A stretch of DNA of 64,000 nt from the NCBI GenBank assembly GCA_016713825.1, contig JADJOJ010000001.1, positions 310,001-374,000 on the forward strand. Reading direction: 5' to 3'. Origin of the DNA: Candidatus Leptofilum gracile (GTDB lineage: Bacteria; Chloroflexota; Anaerolineae; Promineifilales; Promineifilaceae). Shown here in pieces: positions 1 to 11,898 of the stretch (the stretch's first letter is position 1; the number at the start of each line of letters is the position of its first letter). Both the position numbers and the translations under genes were made by a program. A model generated the notes under the pieces. That model made no database searches and had not been told where the DNA came from. It saw only the letters and a program-made list of their open reading frames with translations.

Positions 1-5
1 TGGCC

Positions 6-3860
<3,855 letters not shown>

Positions 3861-3896
3861 TTGTTTAGACTGGTTTCAGTCTTGATATGAACCTGA

Positions 3897-3938
3897 ACCC
3901 TGCCAGAGGCAACAAACTCTGGCAGGGTTTTTCTTTTT
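3897..3938 (+). terminator. Intrinsic terminator after the nuclease gene
   Basis: A perfect 12-bp stem (ACCCTGCCAGAG with CTCTGGCAGGGT, 8-nt loop) is followed by TTTTTCTTTTT, 37 bp after the stop codon. Confidence 0.9.
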
Positions 3939-3983
3939 GAAGAATGGCTCTTTGGGATTTCAGGGGGGATTAAAGCCCGTGAT

Positions 3984-4020
3984 GCGTGAAACGTGACCAG
4001 AGTGATATCACGTTTCACGC
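3984..4020. repeat. Word hairpin, GTGAAACGTGA family
   Basis: A perfect 13-bp inverted repeat (GCGTGAAACGTGA and its complement) with an 11-bp spacer, between two convergent genes. The same words recur in the hairpin at 52219-52275. Confidence 0.8.
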
Positions 4021-4053
4021 CAAACCCCACGAAATCCTGAAGACCCTGAAGAA

Positions 4054-6381
4054 TTACTGCGTTAGTTCCCACAGCTTGCTGGGGCTCAGGGGAATCTCGC
4101 GGATTTCAATTTGGTGATTGAGTGCATCTTCCACCGCCTGGGCAAAAAGCGGCCCGGTGGGGATCGCACCCGCCTCGCCCGCGCCTTTGATGCCCAGCGG
4201 ATTGAGCGGCGACGGCGTGGTTTCATGGTCAATTTCCACATTGGGCACGTCTAGCGCTGTCGGCAGCAAATAATCCATGAAGGAACCCGTCAGGATTTGG
4301 CCCTGCTCGTTGTAGATGATTTGCTCGTAGAAGGCGTTGCCGATGCCCTGGGCCACGCCGCCCTGAATCTGGCCATCCAAAATGAGGGGGTTAATCACCT
4401 CGCCGCAGTCGTGGACGACCACATAGCGCAAAATTTGCACATCCATCGTATCTGGGTCCACTTCTACAATCATGGCGTGCACGCCGCTGGCGGTAGCGCC
4501 GTACTCTGGGCCGAAGTAGTTGGTCGCTTCCAGGCCTGGTTCGGTGCCGGGCTTGACTGCGCCGCGCATGGGGTTGGCCTGCTGGGCCAGCTGCCCCAGC
4601 GGAATGGCCCGATCCGGCACGCCTTTAACGCGCACTTCGCCGTTGCCCAGCTCCAAATCTTCCTCGGCCACCTCCAGTAGATCGCTGGCCAGCTTGAGGA
4701 TTTTCTGGCGCACGTCACGGGCCGCTTCGTTGATGGCGTTGCCGGCGACGACGGCGCCCCGGCTGGCGAAGGTGCCTGCGCCCCAGTGGAACTGGTCGGT
4801 GTCGCCCGTCACCAAATCCACCTCGGACACATCCACGCCGACCTGATCGGCCACGATTTGGGCGAAGCTGGTGAAGTGACCCTGCCCCTGCGTGCCGATG
4901 CCGGTGGCCACGCTGACGCGGCCGCTGCTGGTCACCTGCACCCGCGCCCCTTCGTAGGGGCCAATGCCGGTGCCTTCGACGTAGGCGACCAATCCCAGCC
5001 CCAACTGGCGTCCCTCGGCGCGAGCTTGCGGCTGGAGGGTTTGGTAGAAGTCGTCGTAGCCGATCATGTTTAGCGCTTTGTTGAGGACGGGTTCGTAGTT
5101 GCCGCTGTCGTATTTGAGCGGGGCGAAATCCTGGTAGATGATTTCGTTGTTGTAGGGGAATTTTTCGGGCGGGATGAAGTTGCGGCGGCGGATTTCGGCT
5201 TTGTCGATGCCCAGTTCGCGGGCGGCGATGTCCAGCAGGCGCTCGACGACAAAAACGCCGTGCTGCCGCCCGGCACCTCGGTAGGGGGTGACGATGGTTT
5301 TGTTGGTGAAAACGGCCGTAAATTCCGAATAATAATTCTCAATATCGTACGGCCCCAGCAGGGTACACTGGCTGTTGAGGGCGACGGTGAGGCCGTAGGG
5401 GGCGTAGGCACCTTGGTCGTGCAAAAAAACATCGTGGATGCCTAGGATACGGCCGTCTTTGCTAAACGCTGCCTCGACGGTGTGGGTCTGGCTGCGTTCG
5501 TGCGTCGTCGCCACAAAATTCTCGGAGCGATCCTCGATCCATTTGACGGGTCGATCTAGCTTCATGGCCGCCCAGGGAACCAGCACCTCTTCCTGGTAAA
5601 ACATCATGATTTTGGGACCAAAGCCGCCGCCGATGAAGGGAGCAATCACCCGCACCTGGTTTTCCGACAGGCCCAGCAGCGCCGCCATGCCGTTGCGCAC
5701 AAAAACGGGGGCCTGGGTGGTGTCCCACATCGTCAGGCGCTGGGCGCGGCGATCCCATTGGGCCACCACGCCCCGGTTTTCCATGGCGGCGGCGATGCCG
5801 TGGTCATACTCCAGCGTGCGGTTGATGATGTGGTCGGCCTGGGCTTTGGCCGCCTCGTAGCGGCCTTTGCGCTGCACCACGTGGGCGGAGATGTTATTGC
5901 CCAATTCGTCATGCACCAGCGCGGCGTCTGGTTCCAGCGCGGCGGCCAAACCGACCACGGCGGGCAGCGGCTCGATATCGACAAAAATGAGGTCGGTGGC
6001 GTCCTCGGCGATGTAGCGGCTTTCGGCGACCACCATCACAATCGGTTCGCCGACAAAGCGCACTTTGTCTTTGGCCAGAGGCACCTGGGTGCGCTGGTTG
6101 AAGACGATGTCTTTAACCGGGGGCGGGGGTACCAGCAGCGGCCCTGGCTGCCAGTAGTCGCCCAAATCGGCGGCGGTGTAAACGGCGACGACGCCTGCCA
6201 TTTCTTGGGCCATGGAGGTGTCGATGCTGAGGATACGGCCGTGTGCATACTGGCTGCGGTAAAAAGCCGCGTGCAGCATGTCTGGCAAATTCACGTCGTC
6301 GGTAAACAACGCCTGCCCCGTCAACAAGCGCGGGTCCTCATTCCGTTTAATTCTTTCCCCAAAAAATTGTGTTGCTGCCAT
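4054..6381 (-). CDS. Xanthine dehydrogenase-family molybdopterin-binding (large) subunit
   Basis: At 775 aa this is the usual size of a CoxL/XdhA-type Mo subunit of a molybdenum hydroxylase, which hydroxylates a substrate carbon using water. It starts with the family's typical N-terminus (FFGERIKRNEDPRLLTG). It has a cofactor-binding GGGFGPK near residue 249 and the active-site glutamate in GAGEAGAIPTGP near residue 735. The loop that in form I CO dehydrogenase reads AYRCSFR is here PYRGAGR, so CO dehydrogenase is unlikely. I chose the ATG at 6381 because AGGAGAAGGA lies just upstream; an in-frame ATG 36 bp earlier has no such site. Its partner [2Fe-2S] and FAD subunits lie 12-14 kb away at 18483-20420 on the same strand. 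The substrate is unknown; an N-heterocycle is an inference from neighbours. Confidence 0.9.
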   Translation of the reverse strand: MAATQFFGERIKRNEDPRLLTGQALFTDDVNLPDMLHAAFYRSQYAHGRILSIDTSMAQEMAGVVAVYTAADLGDYWQPGPLLVPPPPVKDIVFNQRTQVPLAKDKVRFVGEPIVMVVAESRYIAEDATDLIFVDIEPLPAVVGLAAALEPDAALVHDELGNNISAHVVQRKGRYEAAKAQADHIINRTLEYDHGIAAAMENRGVVAQWDRRAQRLTMWDTTQAPVFVRNGMAALLGLSENQVRVIAPFIGGGFGPKIMMFYQEEVLVPWAAMKLDRPVKWIEDRSENFVATTHERSQTHTVEAAFSKDGRILGIHDVFLHDQGAYAPYGLTVALNSQCTLLGPYDIENYYSEFTAVFTNKTIVTPYRGAGRQHGVFVVERLLDIAARELGIDKAEIRRRNFIPPEKFPYNNEIIYQDFAPLKYDSGNYEPVLNKALNMIGYDDFYQTLQPQARAEGRQLGLGLVAYVEGTGIGPYEGARVQVTSSGRVSVATGIGTQGQGHFTSFAQIVADQVGVDVSEVDLVTGDTDQFHWGAGTFASRGAVVAGNAINEAARDVRQKILKLASDLLEVAEEDLELGNGEVRVKGVPDRAIPLGQLAQQANPMRGAVKPGTEPGLEATNYFGPEYGATASGVHAMIVEVDPDTMDVQILRYVVVHDCGEVINPLILDGQIQGGVAQGIGNAFYEQIIYNEQGQILTGSFMDYLLPTALDVPNVEIDHETTPSPLNPLGIKGAGEAGAIPTGPLFAQAVEDALNHQIEIREIPLSPSKLWELTQ

Positions 6382-6392
6382 ATTCCTTCTCC

Positions 6393-6847
6393 TAGACACG
6401 AATGTCACGAAAAACACGAATTGTATTGTATATTCTAATTCACAATTCTTTTTGTTTGAAGTGAAGGTGCTCCAAAATTAAGCAGGAGTCCTAGCTTAAA
6501 TCCGGTTGCAGTGAGGTAATTAAGTGTTTGCACTTCATGGCTGGCATGCAGGCGAGCCAAGGCCTTGATTTCTATAATGATTTTGTTTTCAACCACAAAG
6601 TCAGCTTCATACTCTCCAACAACAATGTCTTTATAGCGCACAATCAATCGCTGGTATTGATTGAATGCTATATTTCGCAATGATAATTCGTGTGCCAAAG
6701 CAGTTTGATAAACTTTTTCCAGATACCCAGGCCCTAATCCATTGTGTACTTCCATTGCTGCGCCCACAATTGAGTAGGATAGCTCTTTGAAAATGATTTT
6801 TGTCATCCGAGACCCCAAATTCGTACCATTCGTGCTATTCGTGTCTA
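6393..6847. repeat. Inverted 30-bp word arms bracketing GxxExxY gene 1
   Basis: The left arm 6393-6422 and the complement of the right arm 6818-6847 match at 24 of 30 positions without gaps, starting with the same TAGACACGAAT. Each arm is three imperfect copies of a word ending in CACGAA(T). Apart from short spacers, the only thing between the arms is the GxxExxY gene. The unit therefore looks like a small element of about 455 bp. No target-site duplication was found. Confidence 0.6.
6435..6806 (-). CDS. GxxExxY protein, PD-(D/E)xK nuclease-like (copy 1)
   Basis: The 123-aa product has the family signature GYLEKVY near residue 30 and a PD-(D/E)xK-like core: ADF, then IEIKAL about ten residues later. 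The family is common and multicopy in Chloroflexota, Planctomycetes and Bacteroidetes; its function is not established. I use the ATG at 6806 (MTKIIFKEL); a TTG 12 bp upstream is possible. The gene sits alone between two catabolic genes and is bracketed by inverted word arms (6393-6847). It is AT-richer than its neighbours, which suggests acquisition. A second, diverged copy is at 18960-19400. Confidence 0.85.
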   Translation of the reverse strand: MTKIIFKELSYSIVGAAMEVHNGLGPGYLEKVYQTALAHELSLRNIAFNQYQRLIVRYKDIVVGEYEADFVVENKIIIEIKALARLHASHEVQTLNYLTATGFKLGLLLNFGAPSLQTKRIVN

Positions 6848-6860
6848 AACCCGAACGCGG

Positions 6861-8528
6861 CTATGCTTTGAAGGCGATGAAGCGGCCCCAGCAGGAGGCG
6901 AGTTCCATCCCTTTTTGGATGAAGGCGGCAATGAAGTAACGGCCGTTTCCCGCCCCCGCAATCTCACCCCCCAAATTCTCCGCATGGACTATGCCCTTGT
7001 TGAACAAATTCAGGTGCATATCCTGGTAATATTTGTCCAGCGGATACATCTCGTCCCAATCCTTGCCGTACTGGTCAATCAGCTTCTGGTTCGCCTCGGC
7101 AAACGTCTTCGGGTGCCAAATGCGCTGGATGGTGTTCATCGGATGCTCCATCGCCACGCAGTCAATCCCCAGCCACTTGATCTCTTTCGCCAAACACCAA
7201 TCGGCAAAGTCCGGCGACGGCCCCGGATGCTTGATCATGTAGCGAAACTCATCCGAATCCGGGCTGTTCCAGCCATATTTGTAATAACCCGTCTTGATGA
7301 TGAGAATGTCGCCCTGCTGAATGTCCACCCGCTCCTCAATCATCGCCGGTGTGTAGACGCTGGAATTGCTCACCACGTCCGAAATATCCACCACCACCCC
7401 AGGGCCAAACCACGTCTCAAACGGCATCTGCCCGATGGTGCGCCCGGCGGCGTGGAAATGCTTCTCGCCATCCATGTGCGTGGCCAGATGGAAGCTGGCG
7501 CGGCAGTGGGCGTTGTTCCGCCCCAGGCCAAAATTTTGCCCGCCCACCCGCTTGGTGTACTTCACGCTCAGCGGTTCGTAGTTGGCCCACTGCGGCGTCT
7601 GTACGCTAAACGGCAGCGTCATGTCCAGCATCGTGGTGTCGCGCATGGCGGTGAAAAAGTCGTCGGCGCTCATACCGTCGGGCGCTTGCAGCGCTGCCAC
7701 CCGCGCCCAGGCAGATTCCACCTCCATAAACGGAATCGCCCCCACCATAATCCAGGCGCGTTGGTTGCTCAACTCGTCAATCTGCCCGCCGAGCGATTCG
7801 GCCAGCAGCATGCCCGATTTAGGAATTGTGATGTGGGAAAGTTCGTGATACGCCTCTGGTGGGAACAGCTCGTCCCAGCTTTTGCCGTGCGTTTGGCGCA
7901 GCTTCGCTTCCGCCTTCTCAAATTCGCGGGCGTGCTGGTAGCGAATGCTGGTGTTCATCGGATGCTCGGCGCTGCCGCAGTCCACGCCGATGAGCTTCAG
8001 CTTCATCTCCAGCGCCCACTGGAAAAAGTCCGGCGACGGCCCAGGATGGCGCACGTAGTAACCAAACTCTTTGTTCTCGATGCCGCCCTGGGCGTTGGGA
8101 TTGGGCGTGTCCGGCTGGTCGAAGGTGTGCTTGTGATAGCCGGTGTTGATGATGAGGATGTCGCCCTCTTTCACTTCGGCGCGCGCGGTGATCATTTCTG
8201 GCGTGTAGAGCGAATAGTCGGAGACCGCATCGGAAATATCGACGATGACGCCTTCGCCGCACAAATCGGACAAGGGAATGTCGGCGATGGCTTTAGCCCC
8301 GGAATGGAAGGCACGCGGCCCAACAAGGTGGGTGCCGGTGTTGTTGCTCCACTCGATGAGTTGGCCGTTGGCCCCCTGCCCGCCGCCCCAGGAGCCGGTG
8401 AGCCGCTTGAAGAAGTGGACTTGCAGGGGCATCTCGCCCGGCCAGGGCGGGGTGAAAATGCTCAACGCCTGGGTGAGATCGTACCATTTGGCGTTGGTGA
8501 GTAAGTTGATGGTTTGTTTTTCGCTCAT
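6861..8528 (-). CDS. Tandem cyclase-family (kynurenine formamidase-like) hydrolase
   Basis: The 555-aa product holds two copies of the cyclase fold (PF04199-type, metal-dependent amide/lactone hydrolases such as kynurenine formamidase and isatin hydrolase). A family member is normally about 210-280 aa. Both halves share the words VVDISD/VVDISDVVS, GDILII-TGY, HPGPSPDF and EHPMNT. The metal motif HxxTHxDxxxHF is kept in the C-terminal half (HLATHMDGEKHF, near residue 345) but reads NNTGTHLVGPRAF in the N-terminal half (near residue 61), where the first His and the Asp are lost. The N-half may therefore be structural. The start has a good AGGAGA site. It could open an oxidised N-heterocycle made by the nearby Mo hydroxylase; this is an inference. 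Confidence 0.85.
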   Translation of the reverse strand: MSEKQTINLLTNAKWYDLTQALSIFTPPWPGEMPLQVHFFKRLTGSWGGGQGANGQLIEWSNNTGTHLVGPRAFHSGAKAIADIPLSDLCGEGVIVDISDAVSDYSLYTPEMITARAEVKEGDILIINTGYHKHTFDQPDTPNPNAQGGIENKEFGYYVRHPGPSPDFFQWALEMKLKLIGVDCGSAEHPMNTSIRYQHAREFEKAEAKLRQTHGKSWDELFPPEAYHELSHITIPKSGMLLAESLGGQIDELSNQRAWIMVGAIPFMEVESAWARVAALQAPDGMSADDFFTAMRDTTMLDMTLPFSVQTPQWANYEPLSVKYTKRVGGQNFGLGRNNAHCRASFHLATHMDGEKHFHAAGRTIGQMPFETWFGPGVVVDISDVVSNSSVYTPAMIEERVDIQQGDILIIKTGYYKYGWNSPDSDEFRYMIKHPGPSPDFADWCLAKEIKWLGIDCVAMEHPMNTIQRIWHPKTFAEANQKLIDQYGKDWDEMYPLDKYYQDMHLNLFNKGIVHAENLGGEIAGAGNGRYFIAAFIQKGMELASCWGRFIAFKA

Positions 8529-8552
8529 TTTGTTCTCCTGAGAATTTTTAGG

Positions 8553-8602
8553 AACACAGAGTTACACGGAGGAGCCACAGAGTTACACAGAGAAAATCTG
8601 TG
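8553..8602. repeat. Word repeat, CACAGAG family
   Basis: Two near-identical direct copies of ACAGAGTTACAC-GAG lie between the cyclase and YciI genes, followed by a short complementary ATCTGTGG. It is related to the word hairpin at 46726-46783. Confidence 0.7.
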
Positions 8603-8604
8603 GA

Positions 8605-8895
8605 TTATTTTTCATAGGCGGTGCCGATGACGACGGTGTACGGCCGTATTTCCCACCGCACTACCAGGCCATTTTGCACATACGGATCACTGTTCACAAA
8701 ACTCTCTACAACGGAAGCATCCTCGCCGCGCCACACCAGCAGCGCCGTGTCCGCCGGATCGCTGTACGCGCCGCCCAGCACCAGTTCGCCGCGTTCTTCG
8801 GCATCTTTGGCCATCTGCAAATGTTCCGCGCGGTAAGCGCCTCGCCGCTCCAAATAATCGTCAGTCAAATGGTAAATCAGGGCGTAATAGTTCAT
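8605..8895 (-). CDS. YciI-family protein
   Basis: The 96-aa product matches the YciI/YCII ferredoxin-like fold in length and pattern: MNYYALIYHLTDDYLERR at the start, an RAEHLQMAKDAEERGELVLGG region, then a DPYVQNGLV segment near the C-terminus. The first Met is preceded by GGAG. Family members are small dimeric proteins with a conserved His-Asp pair, and a few act as dehydrochlorinases or muconolactone-like isomerases; the activity here is unknown. It lies in the minus-strand catabolic island directly upstream of the tandem cyclase. Confidence 0.8.
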   Translation of the reverse strand: MNYYALIYHLTDDYLERRGAYRAEHLQMAKDAEERGELVLGGAYSDPADTALLVWRGEDASVVESFVNSDPYVQNGLVVRWEIRPYTVVIGTAYEK

Positions 8896-8914
8896 ATGCT
8901 ACTCCTTCGTATCT

Positions 8915-8941
8915 GTAGGCCGGATTGGCAATCCGGCTTAC
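8915..8941. repeat. Hairpin GTAGGCCGGATT / AATCCGGCTTAC
   Basis: A near-perfect inverted repeat of 12 bp around GGC, just upstream of the YciI start. The terminal words GCCGGATTGGCAATCCGGC form the core. Confidence 0.7.
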
Positions 8942-8963
8942 GATTTTCATTCGCGGTGGTTGG

Positions 8964-9014
8964 TGAATAGTGGATGGTGGTTAGTGGTTTATACAACTCA
9001 CCATCCACTATTCA
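8964..9014. repeat. Word hairpin, GTGGATGGTG family
   Basis: A perfect 16-bp inverted repeat (TGAATAGTGGATGGTG and its complement) with a 19-bp spacer. The left side continues the theme with GGTGGTTGG words, and similar words occur at 58490-58553. Confidence 0.8.
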
Positions 9015-9019
9015 CTAAA

Positions 9020-9961
9020 TCACACCATCACAAAATCTAAAAGTTTCGGTAGTTCTTGGGCAAAGTTTGGGGGGAAACTGTGCCCCAGATCAGGGTAAAC
9101 TTCAAATTGGCAAGGGATGCCATATTGGGGCAGAAGCTGTGACAATCTTTGCCCGATGTCACGGCAGTAGATGTCTTGTTCGGTGACGACGATGTAGGCG
9201 CGAAGGTCATCTGCTGCCCGGGTTTCCAAATAGGGAATCATATTGTCGGCGTTGTTGAGGAATGGGGCAATCAGGATAAGCCCTTTTGGTTTGATTTTGC
9301 CACTTAAGACCAATGAAACTGCTAAACCACCCCCCATTGAATATCCGGCGAGGACGGCTTGCTGGCAATTGACCGAATGGTCGGCGCAGAGGGTAGTAAA
9401 TTGCTGCTGGATTTCTTCGATTGCCCAATCCCAATCATTCCAGGTATACACGCCCGGTTCCCGTATTTGTGAGGACTGGGGTAAACCGACCAGCCAGCCA
9501 TGCGGAACGGCCGTTTCCCACTCTTTTGCAAATGTTTCTACATTGCTGCTGTTACCGTGTAGCGCGAATAACAAAGGGTGTGGCTGGGGGTGATTTGGGG
9601 GCTGCAGCCGTTTGAGGGTGGGAACGGCCGTTTTCATCACTTCTTCCCGCCTTTTCTGACAAGTCTGCATCAACTCGACAAACCTGGGGTCTTGGTGAAC
9701 TTGGGCAAAATCTGCATTTTCCGCCAGACCCCTGTACCAATGGCCGTCATCCACCGCTTTTGCCAATAATTGGATGGTTAGATCGGTTTCGTTTAGCATA
9801 ACGGCCGTCCAGAACAGCCAATAGTAAACAATCTTTTGCGCATGGTGATCAAAAATTCCAACATTTTCTGTGATCAACTTATGTGCTTCAGCATACTGCT
9901 TTTGTTTAACAAGGTGGTGATATTGCTGCTCAACTTCCCACATAGTTGGTGGATTATTCAT
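9020..9961 (-). CDS. Alpha/beta hydrolase (phospholipase/carboxylesterase type) with TPR-like N-terminus
   Basis: The 313-aa product begins with about 110 helical residues (VEQQYHHLVKQKQYAEAHKL, then a VHQDPRFVELMQ segment) of the kind seen before esterase domains in TPR-containing hydrolases. The hydrolase domain follows, with LFALHGNSSN, the nucleophile elbow GYSMGG near residue 210 and a C-terminal catalytic His in DLGHSFP. I chose the ATG at 9961 because AGGAGA precedes it; the longer frame upstream shows no binding site. The substrate is unknown. The 207 bp upstream up to the methyltransferase hold nothing I recognise. Confidence 0.8.
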   Translation of the reverse strand: MNNPPTMWEVEQQYHHLVKQKQYAEAHKLITENVGIFDHHAQKIVYYWLFWTAVMLNETDLTIQLLAKAVDDGHWYRGLAENADFAQVHQDPRFVELMQTCQKRREEVMKTAVPTLKRLQPPNHPQPHPLLFALHGNSSNVETFAKEWETAVPHGWLVGLPQSSQIREPGVYTWNDWDWAIEEIQQQFTTLCADHSVNCQQAVLAGYSMGGGLAVSLVLSGKIKPKGLILIAPFLNNADNMIPYLETRAADDLRAYIVVTEQDIYCRDIGQRLSQLLPQYGIPCQFEVYPDLGHSFPPNFAQELPKLLDFVMV

Positions 9962-10168
9962 TATATTTTCTCCTGTTTTTGGGCGACAGCGGATTGGAAA
10001 ATAAACGGATATAGAAGAAGCGAAAAAACCTTTTTTCTTCATCCGCTGTTGTCGTGATAAAAACCACAGACAATAATTGTTTTGTACACAATCGTGGGGA
10101 TGCCCGGCAAAATATCCGGGCAAATTCACAATCCGGGTTGGGAACAGGAACTCATATAATTGATTATC

Positions 10169-10981
10169 TCACTTTTGGCAGATAAATTGGTAAAAACGCG
10201 CCAGAAGCTTGTATGGGTATTGGTTACTGACAGCAAGTTCTAACGCTTCTAGCTGCTCATAAAAATCAGGATCGAATTTGCGCTCATTGTCGGCCATAAA
10301 ATCGCAAATGGCACGGACGCCATACTGTTCCAGCAGTGTAAAACCGCACTGTTGCAACATGGTTTTTAGCTCGTCGTCGGTGTAGCGCTGGATGTGCGTG
10401 TCGAATGTCGGTACGTATTTGGTGGTTTGGGTCAGATTGTCTTGAGCAGCCATCAAATCGTAGTCGCGTAAGGCGTAGGCCAGCGTTTCGGTATGAGGAT
10501 TGGTGATGATGAGAGAAAAGATGCCGCCGGGACGCAGGCTTTGGTAGATGTTTTGGAGAACGGCCGTTACATCCCCCACGTACTGCAACAAATTATGGCA
10601 CAGGATTATGTCAAACTGCTCGTCGGCCACAAACTGCGCCGCATCCCCAACCTGGAAGCTGATTTGGTCGTTAACTTGCTCTTGGGCGGCCAGCTTTTGT
10701 CCCTGGGTAATCATTTCTTGAGAGAAGTCGAGGAGAACGGCCGTATACCCCATCTTCACCAACGGCAGCGAATCCAGCCCATTGCCGCCGCCCAAATCCA
10801 AAATGCGCCCCGGTGGCGGTGGCAAGTGGCGCTGCAAATTGGCCTGCGCCACTCGGTAGCGCAGCCTGCCCCACGGCGCTTGCTGGTAACCCTGCCATTG
10901 GGCAAAGCCCTTGTCGAAGTTGCTTCCCGTTACTTGTTCCATATTGGCATCGTTTTTTGCTAACTCCTCTTGCCTGAGCAT
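10169..10981 (-). CDS. Class I SAM-dependent methyltransferase
   Basis: The 270-aa product has methyltransferase motif I as ILDLGGGNGLDS near residue 60, an acidic residue after strand 2 (VLLDFS), FDIILCHNLLQYV as motif II and LRPGGIFSLIITN as motif III. The overall form resembles CmoM/SmtA-like tRNA or small-molecule methyltransferases. The ATG at 10981 has GAGG eight bases upstream. A GTG at 10993 that overlaps the preceding stop as GTGA is an alternative, and either implies translational coupling to the HEPN gene. The substrate cannot be told. Confidence 0.8.
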   Translation of the reverse strand: MLRQEELAKNDANMEQVTGSNFDKGFAQWQGYQQAPWGRLRYRVAQANLQRHLPPPPGRILDLGGGNGLDSLPLVKMGYTAVLLDFSQEMITQGQKLAAQEQVNDQISFQVGDAAQFVADEQFDIILCHNLLQYVGDVTAVLQNIYQSLRPGGIFSLIITNPHTETLAYALRDYDLMAAQDNLTQTTKYVPTFDTHIQRYTDDELKTMLQQCGFTLLEQYGVRAICDFMADNERKFDPDFYEQLEALELAVSNQYPYKLLARFYQFICQK

Positions 10982-10982
10982 C

Positions 10983-11471
10983 CTATTCCTCACTCAATGC
11001 TTCCAAGTAGTTAGCAAAAGCAAGCAATTCTGCCCGCAACTTCGGCCAGAAAATCGGCAATATTCGCAGCAACCCATCCATCTTTACCGGGGTAAGGTTG
11101 ATCGTGTAAACGTTTCTCACCAAATGTCTAAAGCGGCGAAACTCATCAAGAACTTTAGCGTTTTCCTGGCTAATCACCGCGGGTCTACTGTTGGGAAAAT
11201 CCTGTGCCATTTGTTCCACTAATTCTCGGTGCCAGATAGCTCCTTCTGGCAAGCTGTCATCTACTTGCCTGGCAATCAACTCAAACAACCGCTCTAGACC
11301 TGAGTAGAATCCATGCAAGTTCAAAGCAACCGAATCGACAAAAGCCTGACGCTCTTTTGCCGATGTGACTTGAACATTTGCCCAACCTTCTTGAGCACGC
11401 TCAATTACCTGCTCTAAGTCAGACAGCTCGTTTCGAATTCGCTCGATTAGATTTTGGTAGCGTAACTTCAC
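10983..11471 (-). CDS. HepT-like HEPN-domain protein (putative toxin of MNT-HEPN pair)
   Basis: The 162-aa all-helical product contains FRRFRHLVRNVY near residue 115, matching the HepT-like motif (basic residues, His, then R-N-x-Y) of HEPN ribonucleases or AMPylated toxins. It starts with a GTG that overlaps the stop of the MNT gene as GTGA, the usual arrangement of MNT-HEPN toxin-antitoxin operons. In studied systems MntA nucleotidylates HepT and silences it. The pair sits in the middle of the catabolic island and was probably acquired with it or later. Confidence 0.75.
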   Translation of the reverse strand: MKLRYQNLIERIRNELSDLEQVIERAQEGWANVQVTSAKERQAFVDSVALNLHGFYSGLERLFELIARQVDDSLPEGAIWHRELVEQMAQDFPNSRPAVISQENAKVLDEFRRFRHLVRNVYTINLTPVKMDGLLRILPIFWPKLRAELLAFANYLEALSEE

Positions 11472-11854
11472 AATTCCAGCCCATATTTCTGAATGGCATT
11501 TCGCAGAGCTTCGCTGGCAGTTTCTATCTCAACCAAATCTACTGGCCGATCACCAATGACATCTTCCACAATTCGCCAGGCATGCCAAAAATTGTCGGCC
11601 GTCAATCCTTCGACCGCTAAATCGACATCTGAATCGGGGATGAACCAATCCGTACCGGCTAGAGAACCAAACAAAATGACTCGTTGGACATTAAATTGAA
11701 ACTTTAACTGTCTGGCAGCCTCACGGACACGCGTTAAAAGTTGCTCGCGTCGTTCTTGTTCTGCCAACGACAAATTTGGGGAGACCAACCGCTTTCTGGC
11801 CGCCTCAATGTAAGGCTGCCACTCTTCACGACTCAATTCTAGAGCTGTCGGCAT
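11468..11854 (-). CDS. MNT-type nucleotidyltransferase (putative antitoxin)
   Basis: The 128-aa product has the minimal nucleotidyltransferase signature: VILFGSLAG followed by PDSDVDLAVEG, i.e. GS and DxD for metal and nucleotide binding. In MNT-HEPN modules this protein modifies the HEPN partner. AGGAGG precedes the ATG at 11854. It overlaps the following HepT-like gene by four bases, and the two form one transcription unit. Confidence 0.8.
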   Translation of the reverse strand: MPTALELSREEWQPYIEAARKRLVSPNLSLAEQERREQLLTRVREAARQLKFQFNVQRVILFGSLAGTDWFIPDSDVDLAVEGLTADNFWHAWRIVEDVIGDRPVDLVEIETASEALRNAIQKYGLEL

Positions 11855-11898
11855 AATTACCTCCTGTAAGCTGAACTACTTATTTACGAAACGTATCT

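Noticed and set aside
4054..6381. Form I carbon-monoxide dehydrogenase large subunit
   Set aside because: The diagnostic AYRCSFR loop is absent (PYRGAGR instead), so only the wider xanthine dehydrogenase family can be claimed.
6915..8504. 529-codon plus-strand open frame opposite the tandem cyclase
   Set aside because: It has an Arg/His-rich translation without motifs, while the minus strand encodes a well-supported cyclase with a ribosome site.
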